Positions 15,577 to 23,796 of a stretch of DNA of 32,869 nucleotides are shown one piece after another (the stretch's first letter is position 1; the number at the start of each line of letters is the position of its first letter). The notes below the pieces were generated by a model. It made no database searches, had not been told where the DNA came from, and saw nothing but the letters and a program-made list of their open reading frames with translations. Both the position numbers and the translations under genes were made by a program. The DNA comes from Deferribacteraceae bacterium UBA1873. Its GTDB lineage: Bacteria > Chrysiogenota > Deferribacteres > Deferribacterales > Flexistipitaceae. The DNA lies in assembly GCA_002338145.1 (NCBI GenBank), contig DDHP01000042.1:2373-35241 (forward strand), given 5' to 3'.

Positions 15577-17331
15577 ATGTCTAATATTTTCGGGCTTTTA
15601 CACAACGGCGTTTCCGGACTTAACGTTTCCCAGGCGGGTATTGACGTTACCGGTCACAATATATCCAATGCAAACACAGAAGGTTATTCAAGGCAAAAAG
15701 TCAACATCTCCACCCATGCACCCCACAATGTAACACCAGGTCCATTTGGCAGAGGTGCAAAAGTGGACAGTGTGGAAAGGATATATGATGACTTAATGGC
15801 AAGCAACCTGAGACAGGAAGAATCTTCGTTATCATCATGGGAAAAACTTCAGACAAAATTAGAGCAGGTGGAGATACATTTCAATGAACTGGAAAGCGGA
15901 TCAGGTCTGGGGGATGCATTAAAAGAATATTTCAATGCGTGGCAGGATTTGTCGAATACAGCAACGGACAATTCAGATGAAGCCATGGTAAAGCGTTATG
16001 ATTTGATAGAAAAAACAACAACCCTTACCCAAAAGATAAACGAAAGTTACGATGCTTTGGAAGCTATCAGAAACGAAAGTGATCAAAAAATAAAAGAATA
16101 CGTCAGCAATGCAAACAGTATTATTGAAAATATAGCATCACTTAACAAAGAGATATCCAGGGTGGAAAGCTCCGGAGACAATGCGAATGATTTAAGGGAC
16201 AAAAGAGAATTGTTGCTGAATGATCTCTCTGAAATAATGAATATAAATACAACAGAAACAAGAACAGGGGCTATAAATGTATATTCAGGCGGGAGCATGC
16301 TCGTTGCCGGGCCTGAAGCTAATAAACTATACGCTGTTGAAAATAATGAAAATGAAGGACACCTGGACATCTATTGGGGCTCCGGAATGAATAATGAACC
16401 CACTACAAACATTACTAACAGAATAACCGGGGGTTCTCTGCACGGAGAAATTAAAGCCAGGGATACTCTGTTAAAAAAATACACTGAAGATCTTAATGAT
16501 TTATCGGCAACACTGATTTCCTCCACCAACCGGATACACAGTACCGGACAGGGCCTTTCACGATTGCAGCAGATAACTTCCGCAAATGGGGTAATAAACC
16601 CATCGTATACATTCAGTGAAAATCCAGGAAAACTGCCTTTTAATGTAAATGAAGGAACATTCAGAATAGCTGTATATGCTGAAAATGGGGATATTCTTAA
16701 CACATACGACATAGAAGTGGATCCAAAAAAAGACAGCATGAATTCAATAATAAGAAAAATTTCAGCAGCTGACGGTGACAGCGGTGGCGGAGATATTCAG
16801 GCTCATATAGCAGCAGACAATTCCATAAAGATATCAACTGAAGGGTCAAAAACCTTTGCTTTTCAGGAGGATACTTCAAATTTTCTTGTAGCTGCAGGAT
16901 TAAACAGCTTCTTTAAAGGAACAGGAGCTTCAGACATCCAAATGCAGGATTTGGTAAAAAATAATCCCACTTATATTGCTACAGGAAAAACCGGCGCAGA
17001 AGGAGACAACCAAAATGCATTGGAGATAGCCAATGTGAAATTTAATAACGTTTTCAATAATCCTAATCTTTCCATAGACGAATTCTACTCGTATTTTGCA
17101 TCTAAAATAGGCAGTGATAAAAATCAGATCGACAAATTTGTAACTACTAAGGAAAAAACTGTAGAACAGCTTGCATTAAAACTTGAGGAAGTAAAGGGTG
17201 TTTCCATTGATGAGGAGTTTACGAATTTGATAAAATTCCAAAAAGCCTACGAAGCAAATTCCCGATACATAACGGCAGTTGATCAGATGATAGACAGACT
17301 AATCAACGGAACGGGAATGGTAGGTAGGTAA
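15577..17331 (+). CDS. flgK: Flagellar hook-associated protein 1 FlgK
   Basis: FlgK is the first hook-filament junction protein. The 584 residues show the N-terminal family block (GLLHNGVSGLNVSQAGIDVTGHNISNANTEGYSRQKV), a long helical region (residues about 80-215), a beta-rich middle, and the C-terminal block with SIDEEFTNLIKFQKAYEANSRYITAVDQMIDRLINGTG. Length is close to the family norm (about 550-600). It begins 9 bases after flgN with TAGGAG as the ribosome site and runs 13 bases before flgL. Confidence 0.97.
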   Translation: MSNIFGLLHNGVSGLNVSQAGIDVTGHNISNANTEGYSRQKVNISTHAPHNVTPGPFGRGAKVDSVERIYDDLMASNLRQEESSLSSWEKLQTKLEQVEIHFNELESGSGLGDALKEYFNAWQDLSNTATDNSDEAMVKRYDLIEKTTTLTQKINESYDALEAIRNESDQKIKEYVSNANSIIENIASLNKEISRVESSGDNANDLRDKRELLLNDLSEIMNINTTETRTGAINVYSGGSMLVAGPEANKLYAVENNENEGHLDIYWGSGMNNEPTTNITNRITGGSLHGEIKARDTLLKKYTEDLNDLSATLISSTNRIHSTGQGLSRLQQITSANGVINPSYTFSENPGKLPFNVNEGTFRIAVYAENGDILNTYDIEVDPKKDSMNSIIRKISAADGDSGGGDIQAHIAADNSIKISTEGSKTFAFQEDTSNFLVAAGLNSFFKGTGASDIQMQDLVKNNPTYIATGKTGAEGDNQNALEIANVKFNNVFNNPNLSIDEFYSYFASKIGSDKNQIDKFVTTKEKTVEQLALKLEEVKGVSIDEEFTNLIKFQKAYEANSRYITAVDQMIDRLINGTGMVGR

Positions 17332-17344
17332 AAAGGAGCTGTCT

Positions 17345-20300
17345 ATGAGAATCACTTTTAATATGCTGACAATGAAATATTTAAATAACCTTAACAATAA
17401 CATGAATAGTCTATCTGATGCCAACGAGAAAGTCACCAAGAACAGAGGACTTCTAAGACCAGAAGATAATGTCGTTAATTATGCAAGTGCTATTAACATC
17501 CAAAGAACAATAGATGAAGTGACACAGTTCAAAAGGAACGGTGAAAATGCCCTAAGCTGGATTAAAAATGAAGACAGCGAGCTTCAGAGAGCTACAGATT
17601 TAATCATAAGAGCCAAAAACGAATACGCTTTAGCGGGATTAAATGACAGTCAGGATGCCACAAGCAGAAAAGCTCTGGCAGGGGATGTAAAGAATATTTT
17701 GGATTCAATGGTGGATGTGGGAAATGCAAATTATATGGGAAGATATATCTTTGCTGGTTATGAAACCCAGACAAAGCCATTTGCTTCCGAAGCCAGGGAA
17801 ATCAGCTCAGTCAGCTCTGATCAGAATGGCTTTGACGTTGTGGTAAGAAAAGCATTTGGTGATTTAACCGAACCAAAAGAAGGTGAATACAAAGTTAAAA
17901 TAAACAAATACTCTGACAGTACAGTCAAAGTAACCGTAGAAGACGCTAACGGAAGGAAACTTTTTCTTGACTCAAACGGATCCGACGAAACCGCTACAAA
18001 TAAAGGAAATTTCAGCTCAACAGAGCTGATAGCTGAGTATAAACCAGGCAGTGTAATTAACACCGGGTTGGGGTTCGGAGTGAAGCTGCCGAATGAAGAA
18101 CTGAGCTTTATAAAAGATGCAACCATAGATTTTAGATTTAAGCCAGGTAATGATATCAGGTATAAAGGTGACGACGGTCACATTAACACGAAAATAGGAT
18201 ATGCCCAGGATGTCACACTTAATATGACAGGCAGAGAAGTATTTATGGAGACAAGGCGCTTTCTTGAAGGCACAAGATTTAATACAGTAAACGGACTGCC
18301 TGTAACCCCCACAACAAAATTCTCCCAGATTGATGGTGCAGACTCTATAATTTCTGACAGTATCCAGATAAACGGTACGGATCACAACGGAATAAGGGTG
18401 GGCACAGCAAGGCTTTCAGGTGACACAGTTGCTGAACTCAATTTAAATAATGTTAAAGAAGCTGACAGAACGGTAACACTAAACTATGCAGGAGAAAATT
18501 ATACTATTACTGCTGATGGGAAAAGCTATGATAATATTGACGATTTGGTTTTTAATCTAAACCGTAAACTGGAGAGTGAAGGGCTTGGAGATGAAATAAA
18601 AGCTATATCTGACGGTGACAGAATAATGTTCCACACCACACGTGCCGGCAGTGCAGTTAAGCTTGAAGCCAAAGGTGGCAAGAACAATGCACTTGGTTTT
18701 ATCTCAGATACATTATCTGCTCAAGGAAAAGATACAATATTTGAGTTTGGACATGATACTTATAAAACTGATCCATTAAACATAACTTATAGCGGAGTCT
18801 CCTTCGATAGTAATGATGGAAATATAACTACACTATATATCAATGGCAAAAAGTTAGATATTGATAATACAGAGATAGGCAATATTGATGAGTTAAAAAA
18901 TGCTATAAATGAGCAATTACAGAAAAATAACCTATATGGTATAGTAAGTGTAAATGTTTCAGGGACATTGGATAATACAGATTTAGATATTAAGATGTCA
19001 AATGAAAGTTTTACCAACAATACGCAGCTGGCAGCAAAAGTTGTTGATCCCAATACCACACATGCATATAAAACCGTTAATGCGCGGGCAGCAAATTATC
19101 CTGATTATGATAAAGAAAAAACTGTTGAAGATCTGTTAAATTTCATAAGTGATTTGTACGGAAACTCAGTAAAAGCTGAAATGGTAAATGGCAAATTATC
19201 TGTAACAGATTTACGACCAGGTGAAAGCAGCTTGTCTTTACAAATTAACGAATCCAACAAGGGTATTGGATATCCCAGTAATCTTGATATAATATTAAAA
19301 GGTGATTATACCGGCACCCGCGATGACTCATGGAAGGTAAGCTTTACAAACGGAGCTCCTGATACTTATACTGTCACAAATACTCAAGGGACACAAATCA
19401 AACAGGGGACTATCCCATCCGATTACCACGGGCAACCATTGGATTTGGGATACGGTGTATCAATGGTTTTACCCAAAGATGATTACAATGATGGAGAAAG
19501 CTTTACTTTTGATGTAAAAGCAAATGGTAATTTGAGTTTCGGAGATTTGAATGTTGTTACTGAGGGTAAAAATGTGGATACGTTCAGATCTCTGAAAAAT
19601 GTTTATGATGCACTGAATTTAAACATTGCAAAAGGTGGTATCAAAGCTCCGTCCGATTGGGAAGATGACTCTCTAAACTCAACCGCAAAATCTTATTTCG
19701 AAGGGGAATTTCGAGGTAATTATAACGACAGATGGACATATGAAGTGCAGGCAGAAGGTCAGAAATCAGAATTTTTCATCCAAAAAGAAACAACTGCCCA
19801 GTCCGGCGAATTAAGTCTTGGCAGCAACGATTTAAGTTTCGATATTTCATATTATAATAATAGAGACTACATTTTTAGCAGCCAAACAATAACAGTTTCG
19901 CCTTCTTCCGGAAATATCACAGAAGAGGAATTAGTGAGTGCAATAAACAGTAACACAAATCTATCAGATAAAAGCATCCATGCGGAAATTAAAAATAATA
20001 AACTTGTTGTCTATTCCGGTTCCGGCATTCAAACAGTAAGTTTACAAGCTAATGACGTAAACACTGAAAATGCATTGGGAATGACTGAAAATTATATATA
20101 TTCACAGTCGGATACTTCCCTTTCTCTGGCGGATGCTACAAAAGATCAGAGAACACTATCTTTTAGAGATTCCAGCGGTATTATAGATGTTATAGAAGTT
20201 GACGCAAAGGATTACGCTAACTTAGATGAGCTTGTAACAGAATTAAACAACAAATTTGATATCCAAAATGATAATGACGGTAATTTTACAAATAATAATA

Positions 20301-20851
20301 TTATAGCTGTAAACGACAACGGAAAACTCGCTTTCGAAAATAACACCGGTAACCCTCTTGTTGTGACCGGTGACAAAGATGTGACACTCGGCTTTTACAA
20401 ACCTGGAGATGAAGCCAATATTAAAGTCAGCAGCAGCAACGGTGAACTTATTAACAATATAAAGCTGGATACGGCAAATAAAACAGAATACATAGCTGAC
20501 GGGGTAAGAATAGGCTTCGACCCAGGTAGTCTGTATGCATCTGATTCTTTCACAAACACCGTTGGCTCCGGTATTGATTATGAATTGCCTGTCCTGGATC
20601 AGGCCGAAAATCAAATTACCCAAAGTCTGACAATAGTGGGAAACAGACAAAACAGAGTGGAATCAGTAATAAATTTTCACGATACGGTATCCACTAAAAA
20701 CGAAGAAATAAAAGCAAAATATCTGGAATCCCGGACAGAAGATATGACAAAATTTATCACTGAATACAAACAGGCCGAGCAGGCATATCAGTTTGCAATG
20801 CAGGTAGCTTCCAGGACAATGCAAATGTCTATTATGGACTATTTGAGATAA
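17345..20851 (+). CDS. flgL: Giant flagellar hook-associated protein 3 FlgL
   Basis: FlgL is the second hook-filament junction protein. Residues 1-150 (MLTMKYLNNLNNNMNSL, GRYIFAGYETQTKPF) and about 1085-1168 (ending EYKQAEQAYQFAMQVASRTMQM) form the conserved helical core. The roughly 930 residues between are an enlarged surface domain: most FlgL proteins have about 300-400 residues, with Campylobacter/Helicobacter forms near 750-830. The insert contains at least four or five hook-IN-like units (about 375-455, 490-555, 590-645, 835-915, 935-1018) with a repeated L-x-x-L-N-x-x-hydrophobic helix followed by a G-K-L strand. It also holds two or three copies of another module (about 170-270, 650-725, 785-805 onward). 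The frame is open throughout, with uniform composition, so this is not a fusion artefact within the window. Confidence 0.92.
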   Translation: MRITFNMLTMKYLNNLNNNMNSLSDANEKVTKNRGLLRPEDNVVNYASAINIQRTIDEVTQFKRNGENALSWIKNEDSELQRATDLIIRAKNEYALAGLNDSQDATSRKALAGDVKNILDSMVDVGNANYMGRYIFAGYETQTKPFASEAREISSVSSDQNGFDVVVRKAFGDLTEPKEGEYKVKINKYSDSTVKVTVEDANGRKLFLDSNGSDETATNKGNFSSTELIAEYKPGSVINTGLGFGVKLPNEELSFIKDATIDFRFKPGNDIRYKGDDGHINTKIGYAQDVTLNMTGREVFMETRRFLEGTRFNTVNGLPVTPTTKFSQIDGADSIISDSIQINGTDHNGIRVGTARLSGDTVAELNLNNVKEADRTVTLNYAGENYTITADGKSYDNIDDLVFNLNRKLESEGLGDEIKAISDGDRIMFHTTRAGSAVKLEAKGGKNNALGFISDTLSAQGKDTIFEFGHDTYKTDPLNITYSGVSFDSNDGNITTLYINGKKLDIDNTEIGNIDELKNAINEQLQKNNLYGIVSVNVSGTLDNTDLDIKMSNESFTNNTQLAAKVVDPNTTHAYKTVNARAANYPDYDKEKTVEDLLNFISDLYGNSVKAEMVNGKLSVTDLRPGESSLSLQINESNKGIGYPSNLDIILKGDYTGTRDDSWKVSFTNGAPDTYTVTNTQGTQIKQGTIPSDYHGQPLDLGYGVSMVLPKDDYNDGESFTFDVKANGNLSFGDLNVVTEGKNVDTFRSLKNVYDALNLNIAKGGIKAPSDWEDDSLNSTAKSYFEGEFRGNYNDRWTYEVQAEGQKSEFFIQKETTAQSGELSLGSNDLSFDISYYNNRDYIFSSQTITVSPSSGNITEEELVSAINSNTNLSDKSIHAEIKNNKLVVYSGSGIQTVSLQANDVNTENALGMTENYIYSQSDTSLSLADATKDQRTLSFRDSSGIIDVIEVDAKDYANLDELVTELNNKFDIQNDNDGNFTNNNIIAVNDNGKLAFENNTGNPLVVTGDKDVTLGFYKPGDEANIKVSSSNGELINNIKLDTANKTEYIADGVRIGFDPGSLYASDSFTNTVGSGIDYELPVLDQAENQITQSLTIVGNRQNRVESVINFHDTVSTKNEEIKAKYLESRTEDMTKFITEYKQAEQAYQFAMQVASRTMQMSIMDYLR

Positions 20852-20866
20852 AAGAGGTATGATACC

Positions 20867-21349
20867 ATGAATGGAAAATTGTTAAAAAATGGCGGTGAAA
20901 TAATGAGCAAGCATGTAGTTGAAACACCGAAACTTGGTAAAATCGAATATACTGACGATGATATTATATATATGGTTTCACCTCTTCTCGGTTTTGACCA
21001 TATAAATGATTACCTGTTAATATCATCCCCGGAAACTGTACCTTTTGTCATGCTACAATCCATTGATGATATGGATATTTCGTTTATATTGGCAGACATT
21101 AACTTGTTTTTCAAAGATTATTCCCCTAACTTTAGTAAACGTGAACTGAAAGTTCTGCAGGTAAAAAAGGTTGAGGAGCTGAAACTTTTTGGAATTGTTG
21201 TTATCAAAGACAAACCCCAGAACGCCACCATTAATCTTAAAGCACCTATTGCTATAAATCTGGAGAAAAGGCTTGCAAAACAAATAATATTGGATGATGA
21301 TAGGTGGGAAATAAAAACACCTCTTTTTAAGAGCGAAAAGGTTAAATAA
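20867..21349 (+). CDS. fliW: Flagellar assembly factor FliW
   Basis: FliW binds CsrA and, in a partner switch, flagellin, thereby tying flagellin translation to filament assembly. The 160-residue product has the FliW core (LGKIEYTDDDIIYMVSPLLGFDHINDYLLI, FVMLQSIDDMDISFILAD, VIKDKPQNATINLKAPIAINLEKRLAKQIIL). The ATG at 20867 has GAGGT at 8 bases; an in-frame ATG at 20903 with GGCGGTGA upstream is a good alternative and would give a length nearer the usual 150. It lies between flgL and csrA, 3 bases from the latter, matching the known fliW-csrA pairing. Confidence 0.94.
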   Translation: MNGKLLKNGGEIMSKHVVETPKLGKIEYTDDDIIYMVSPLLGFDHINDYLLISSPETVPFVMLQSIDDMDISFILADINLFFKDYSPNFSKRELKVLQVKKVEELKLFGIVVIKDKPQNATINLKAPIAINLEKRLAKQIILDDDRWEIKTPLFKSEKVK

Positions 21350-21352
21350 TCG

Positions 21353-21577
21353 ATGCTTGTTCTCACCAGAAAAGTAAACGAAAGCCTGATTGTTGGAGAT
21401 GACATCGAGATAAAAGTGGTGGAAATTTCCGGCAAAGCGATAAAGATAGGCATAGATGCACCTAAAGACGTATCCATATACCGTAAAGAAATCTATGAAG
21501 CTATCAAAGAAGAAAATCTTCAGGCTTCAAACAGAGACAATATTATCAGCCTTGTTGACTTTATTAAAAATAAGTAA
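21353..21577 (+). CDS. csrA: Carbon storage regulator CsrA
   Basis: CsrA is a dimeric RNA-binding protein that blocks or stabilises mRNAs carrying A-N-GGA sites near the ribosome site. The 74-residue sequence starts MLVLTRKVNESLIVGDDIEI and has the RNA-contacting Arg6 and Arg44 (VSIYRKEIY). The last 20 residues extend past the core, as in the FliW-regulated Gram-positive and deep-branching forms. The start lies 3 bases after fliW, with only AAAAGG as a ribosome site, so translation is probably coupled. Its stop faces that of the ccmD-like gene 2 bases away. Confidence 0.96.
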   Translation: MLVLTRKVNESLIVGDDIEIKVVEISGKAIKIGIDAPKDVSIYRKEIYEAIKEENLQASNRDNIISLVDFIKNK

Positions 21578-21579
21578 CG

Positions 21580-21717
21580 TTAATCTTCCATTTCAGATTC
21601 CAGCTTACTAAGCTTCATTTTAAGATTATTTATACTGCTGTTTAATTTCAAAACGTATCCGAATATAAAAATCCAGATAAAAAGATAAGCACTGAAAAGA
21701 AACCAGAAATTTTTCAT
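21580..21717 (-). CDS. ccmD: CcmD-like small membrane protein
   Basis: This 45-residue frame has a strong AAGGAGG ribosome site and lies 15 bases after ccmC in the same direction. The product starts MKNFWFLFSAYLFIWIFIF, one membrane helix with aromatic residues at its start, followed by a short charged helix (INNLKMKLSKLESEMED). CcmD proteins are small, single-helix, poorly conserved subunits that release holo-CcmE from the CcmABC complex, and they usually follow ccmC. The position, size and topology support the call; sequence identity alone would not. Confidence 0.75.
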   Translation of the reverse strand: MKNFWFLFSAYLFIWIFIFGYVLKLNSSINNLKMKLSKLESEMED

Positions 21718-21732
21718 TTTACCTCCTTATTG

Positions 21733-22395
21733 TTATCTGTCAGAAGTAATTTTTTCGTATCTTCTGAACAAATGTTTTACTGTTGCTGTTTTAATCATAA
21801 GCGTAATGTAAAGCATGGTAAAAGCAAAAATTGAAACCAGGAGCGCTTTCAGCATATCCGGAGCCAATCCACCCCCACCCTGCTGGAGAACATTAGGATG
21901 TATAGTCCTCCACCATCTTATGGAAAAGAAAACAATAGGTACATCGATAAACCCGATTATTCCCAACGCCGCAGAAAACTTGGCTTTCTTATCTTCCTCA
22001 TCTAAAAATTTCCTCAACATTAGATAACCTACATATATAAACCATAAAATAAGAGTAGTCGTAAGCCGTGGATCCCATGTCCACCATGTCCCCCATATAG
22101 GTTTTGCCCAGATAGGACCAGTAATCAATACTATAGTACAAAATATTATCCCGATTTCAGCCGATGAGGAGGCAATATCATCAAAAATATATTTGTTAGT
22201 AAAAAGAACAAAGAAACTACAGACAAATGTTACAAAAAAAGCAAAAAAACTTATCCATGCGGAAGCAACATGAAAGTAAAATATTTTCTGAACTGAGCCC
22301 ATCTGTGCTTCCAAAGGGGCAAAAATAAAAGTAAAATATATGGCCACCGAAACAGCAATAAACGTAACTATATCAACCAGTGCAGTTATTTTCAT
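21733..22395 (-). CDS. ccmC: Heme exporter/handling protein CcmC
   Basis: CcmC presents heme to the chaperone CcmE at the periplasmic face of the inner membrane in cytochrome c maturation system I. The 220 residues form six membrane segments and carry the tryptophan-rich WWD motif WGTWWTWDPR at 101-110. The flanking histidines are His42 (FYFHVASAW) and one near 165 (TIHPNV), which ligate heme. It starts 3 bases after ccmB. It sits in the order F-A-B-C-D, which differs from the enterobacterial A-B-C-D-E-F order. Confidence 0.95.
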   Translation of the reverse strand: MKITALVDIVTFIAVSVAIYFTFIFAPLEAQMGSVQKIFYFHVASAWISFFAFFVTFVCSFFVLFTNKYIFDDIASSSAEIGIIFCTIVLITGPIWAKPIWGTWWTWDPRLTTTLILWFIYVGYLMLRKFLDEEDKKAKFSAALGIIGFIDVPIVFFSIRWWRTIHPNVLQQGGGGLAPDMLKALLVSIFAFTMLYITLMIKTATVKHLFRRYEKITSDR

Positions 22396-22398
22396 CTT

Positions 22399-23079
22399 TT
22401 ACTCCTCCACGATGTAATCGAAAATGGCAAAAATTACTGCAGTAAAAATAACATCAAAAACCCCGATCAGTTTCAGCCATTTGTACGATTCTGTAATATC
22501 ACCGTTTTTTATATAAATATTAAGGCATTGAATACCTGCAAGTATTATCGGGATTATCAAAGGCAAAAGCAATAAAGGAAGCATAACCTCCCTGGTCTTG
22601 GTTTTAACAGATATGAGGGAAAACAGAGTTCCCAAAACCGAAAAACCGTATGTCCCCATAAGAATAACGACAGCACTCAAAACAGAATGTCCAAAAATAT
22701 TTATGTTATAAAATATCATAAAAATGGGTATCGTGATAGCTTCCATCACAGCAAGGAAAAAGAAATTAGAAACAACTTTACCGAAAAAAACAGCACTCCT
22801 GTCCACAGGTGCCAGTAAAAGAGCGTTTAGATTTCCTCCTGTTGTCTCATTAAGCATGGATTTATTAAGTCCCAAAACCCCCGAAAAAATGAATGCCATC
22901 CACAATATTCCACCCACCAAATCATTCTTATATTCTGCTCCCGGCTCAAAGATAAAACTGAACACAATAACAACAAGTAAAGAAAAAAGAAGCATAGAGA
23001 CTACCACTTCCTTGGACTTCAGCTCCAAAAGAAGATCTTTTTCCACAATATTGTAAACAGTAATAAAATATTTTTTCAT
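22399..23079 (-). CDS. ccmB: Heme exporter subunit CcmB
   Basis: CcmB is the membrane subunit of the CcmAB ATPase that releases holo-CcmE. The 226-residue protein has a cytoplasmic start (IVEKDLLLELKSKEVVVSMLLFSLLVVIVFSF), about six hydrophobic segments, and the conserved central block LNKSMLNETTGGNLNALLLAPVDRSAVFFGK followed by the LLLLPLIIPIILAG segment. Length is typical. It begins 9 bases after the ccmA stop and is followed closely by ccmC. Confidence 0.94.
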   Translation of the reverse strand: MKKYFITVYNIVEKDLLLELKSKEVVVSMLLFSLLVVIVFSFIFEPGAEYKNDLVGGILWMAFIFSGVLGLNKSMLNETTGGNLNALLLAPVDRSAVFFGKVVSNFFFLAVMEAITIPIFMIFYNINIFGHSVLSAVVILMGTYGFSVLGTLFSLISVKTKTREVMLPLLLLPLIIPIILAGIQCLNIYIKNGDITESYKWLKLIGVFDVIFTAVIFAIFDYIVEE

Positions 23080-23088
23080 AAAATTAAC

Positions 23089-23796
23089 CTAAGATACCTT
23101 GGCCAGATAAATATCTTCAAACTCGTACTCAGGTACGTTAACCTTATCATCAAAAAAAACAATCTCCCCTTTTTTCATAATTGCAATCTTTGACGCCAAA
23201 TCGTAGCCCCTGTTCAAATTGTGAGTAACCATTATTATGGTTTTGCTGTTTTCAAACTGCTCTTTCAAAATATTTGACAATATATATGAAGCATGCTGGT
23301 CAAGGCCTGTATACGGCTCATCAAGCAAAATAATGTCCGGATCATGTAACAAGCTGCGGGCAATGGACAATCGTTGCAGCATTCCTCGTGAAAATGTTCT
23401 TACATAGTCCGTTTTTCTCTCAAACAGCTCAACTTTTTTGAGAATATCATCTATTTTTTTGCTGATATCTTTTAAACCGTATATTTTTCCGTAAAACCTG
23501 AGATTAGCCTCAGCGGACAGATTCTCATACAAAAAAGGCTGGTGGGAAATTACACCGAAATTCCCTCTGAAATCACTGGGTAAATCGGCAAGTTTAACCC
23601 CATCAAAATATATGTTACCTGATGTGGGGCGGGTTTGGGATGACAGTATTTTGAGTAATGTAGATTTACCCGCACCGTTGGGGCCAAAGATTGCAAGAAA
23701 TTCTCCCCGCTCCAAATAAAAGGAGACCTTTTTTAAGGCCTCCAGATATCCGTATTTTTTAGTAATTTCATCAAGCTTAATTAGTTTTGATGTCAC
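23089..23796 (-). CDS. ccmA: Cytochrome c maturation ABC ATPase CcmA
   Basis: CcmA is the ATPase partner of CcmB. I start it at the GTG at 23796, preceded by GAAGGAAAG; the longer frame opens at a TTG at 23838 with no ribosome site, deep inside ccmF. With this start there are 235 residues, with Walker A GPNGAGKS at about 38-45, an ABC signature in the variant form FSRGM, and Walker B IILLDEP, followed by a conserved TGLD D-loop. The gene overlaps the ccmF end by 20 bases. The MVTHNLNRGYDLASKIAIMKKG stretch holds the switch histidine. Confidence 0.93.
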   Translation of the reverse strand: MTSKLIKLDEITKKYGYLEALKKVSFYLERGEFLAIFGPNGAGKSTLLKILSSQTRPTSGNIYFDGVKLADLPSDFRGNFGVISHQPFLYENLSAEANLRFYGKIYGLKDISKKIDDILKKVELFERKTDYVRTFSRGMLQRLSIARSLLHDPDIILLDEPYTGLDQHASYILSNILKEQFENSKTIIMVTHNLNRGYDLASKIAIMKKGEIVFFDDKVNVPEYEFEDIYLAKVS

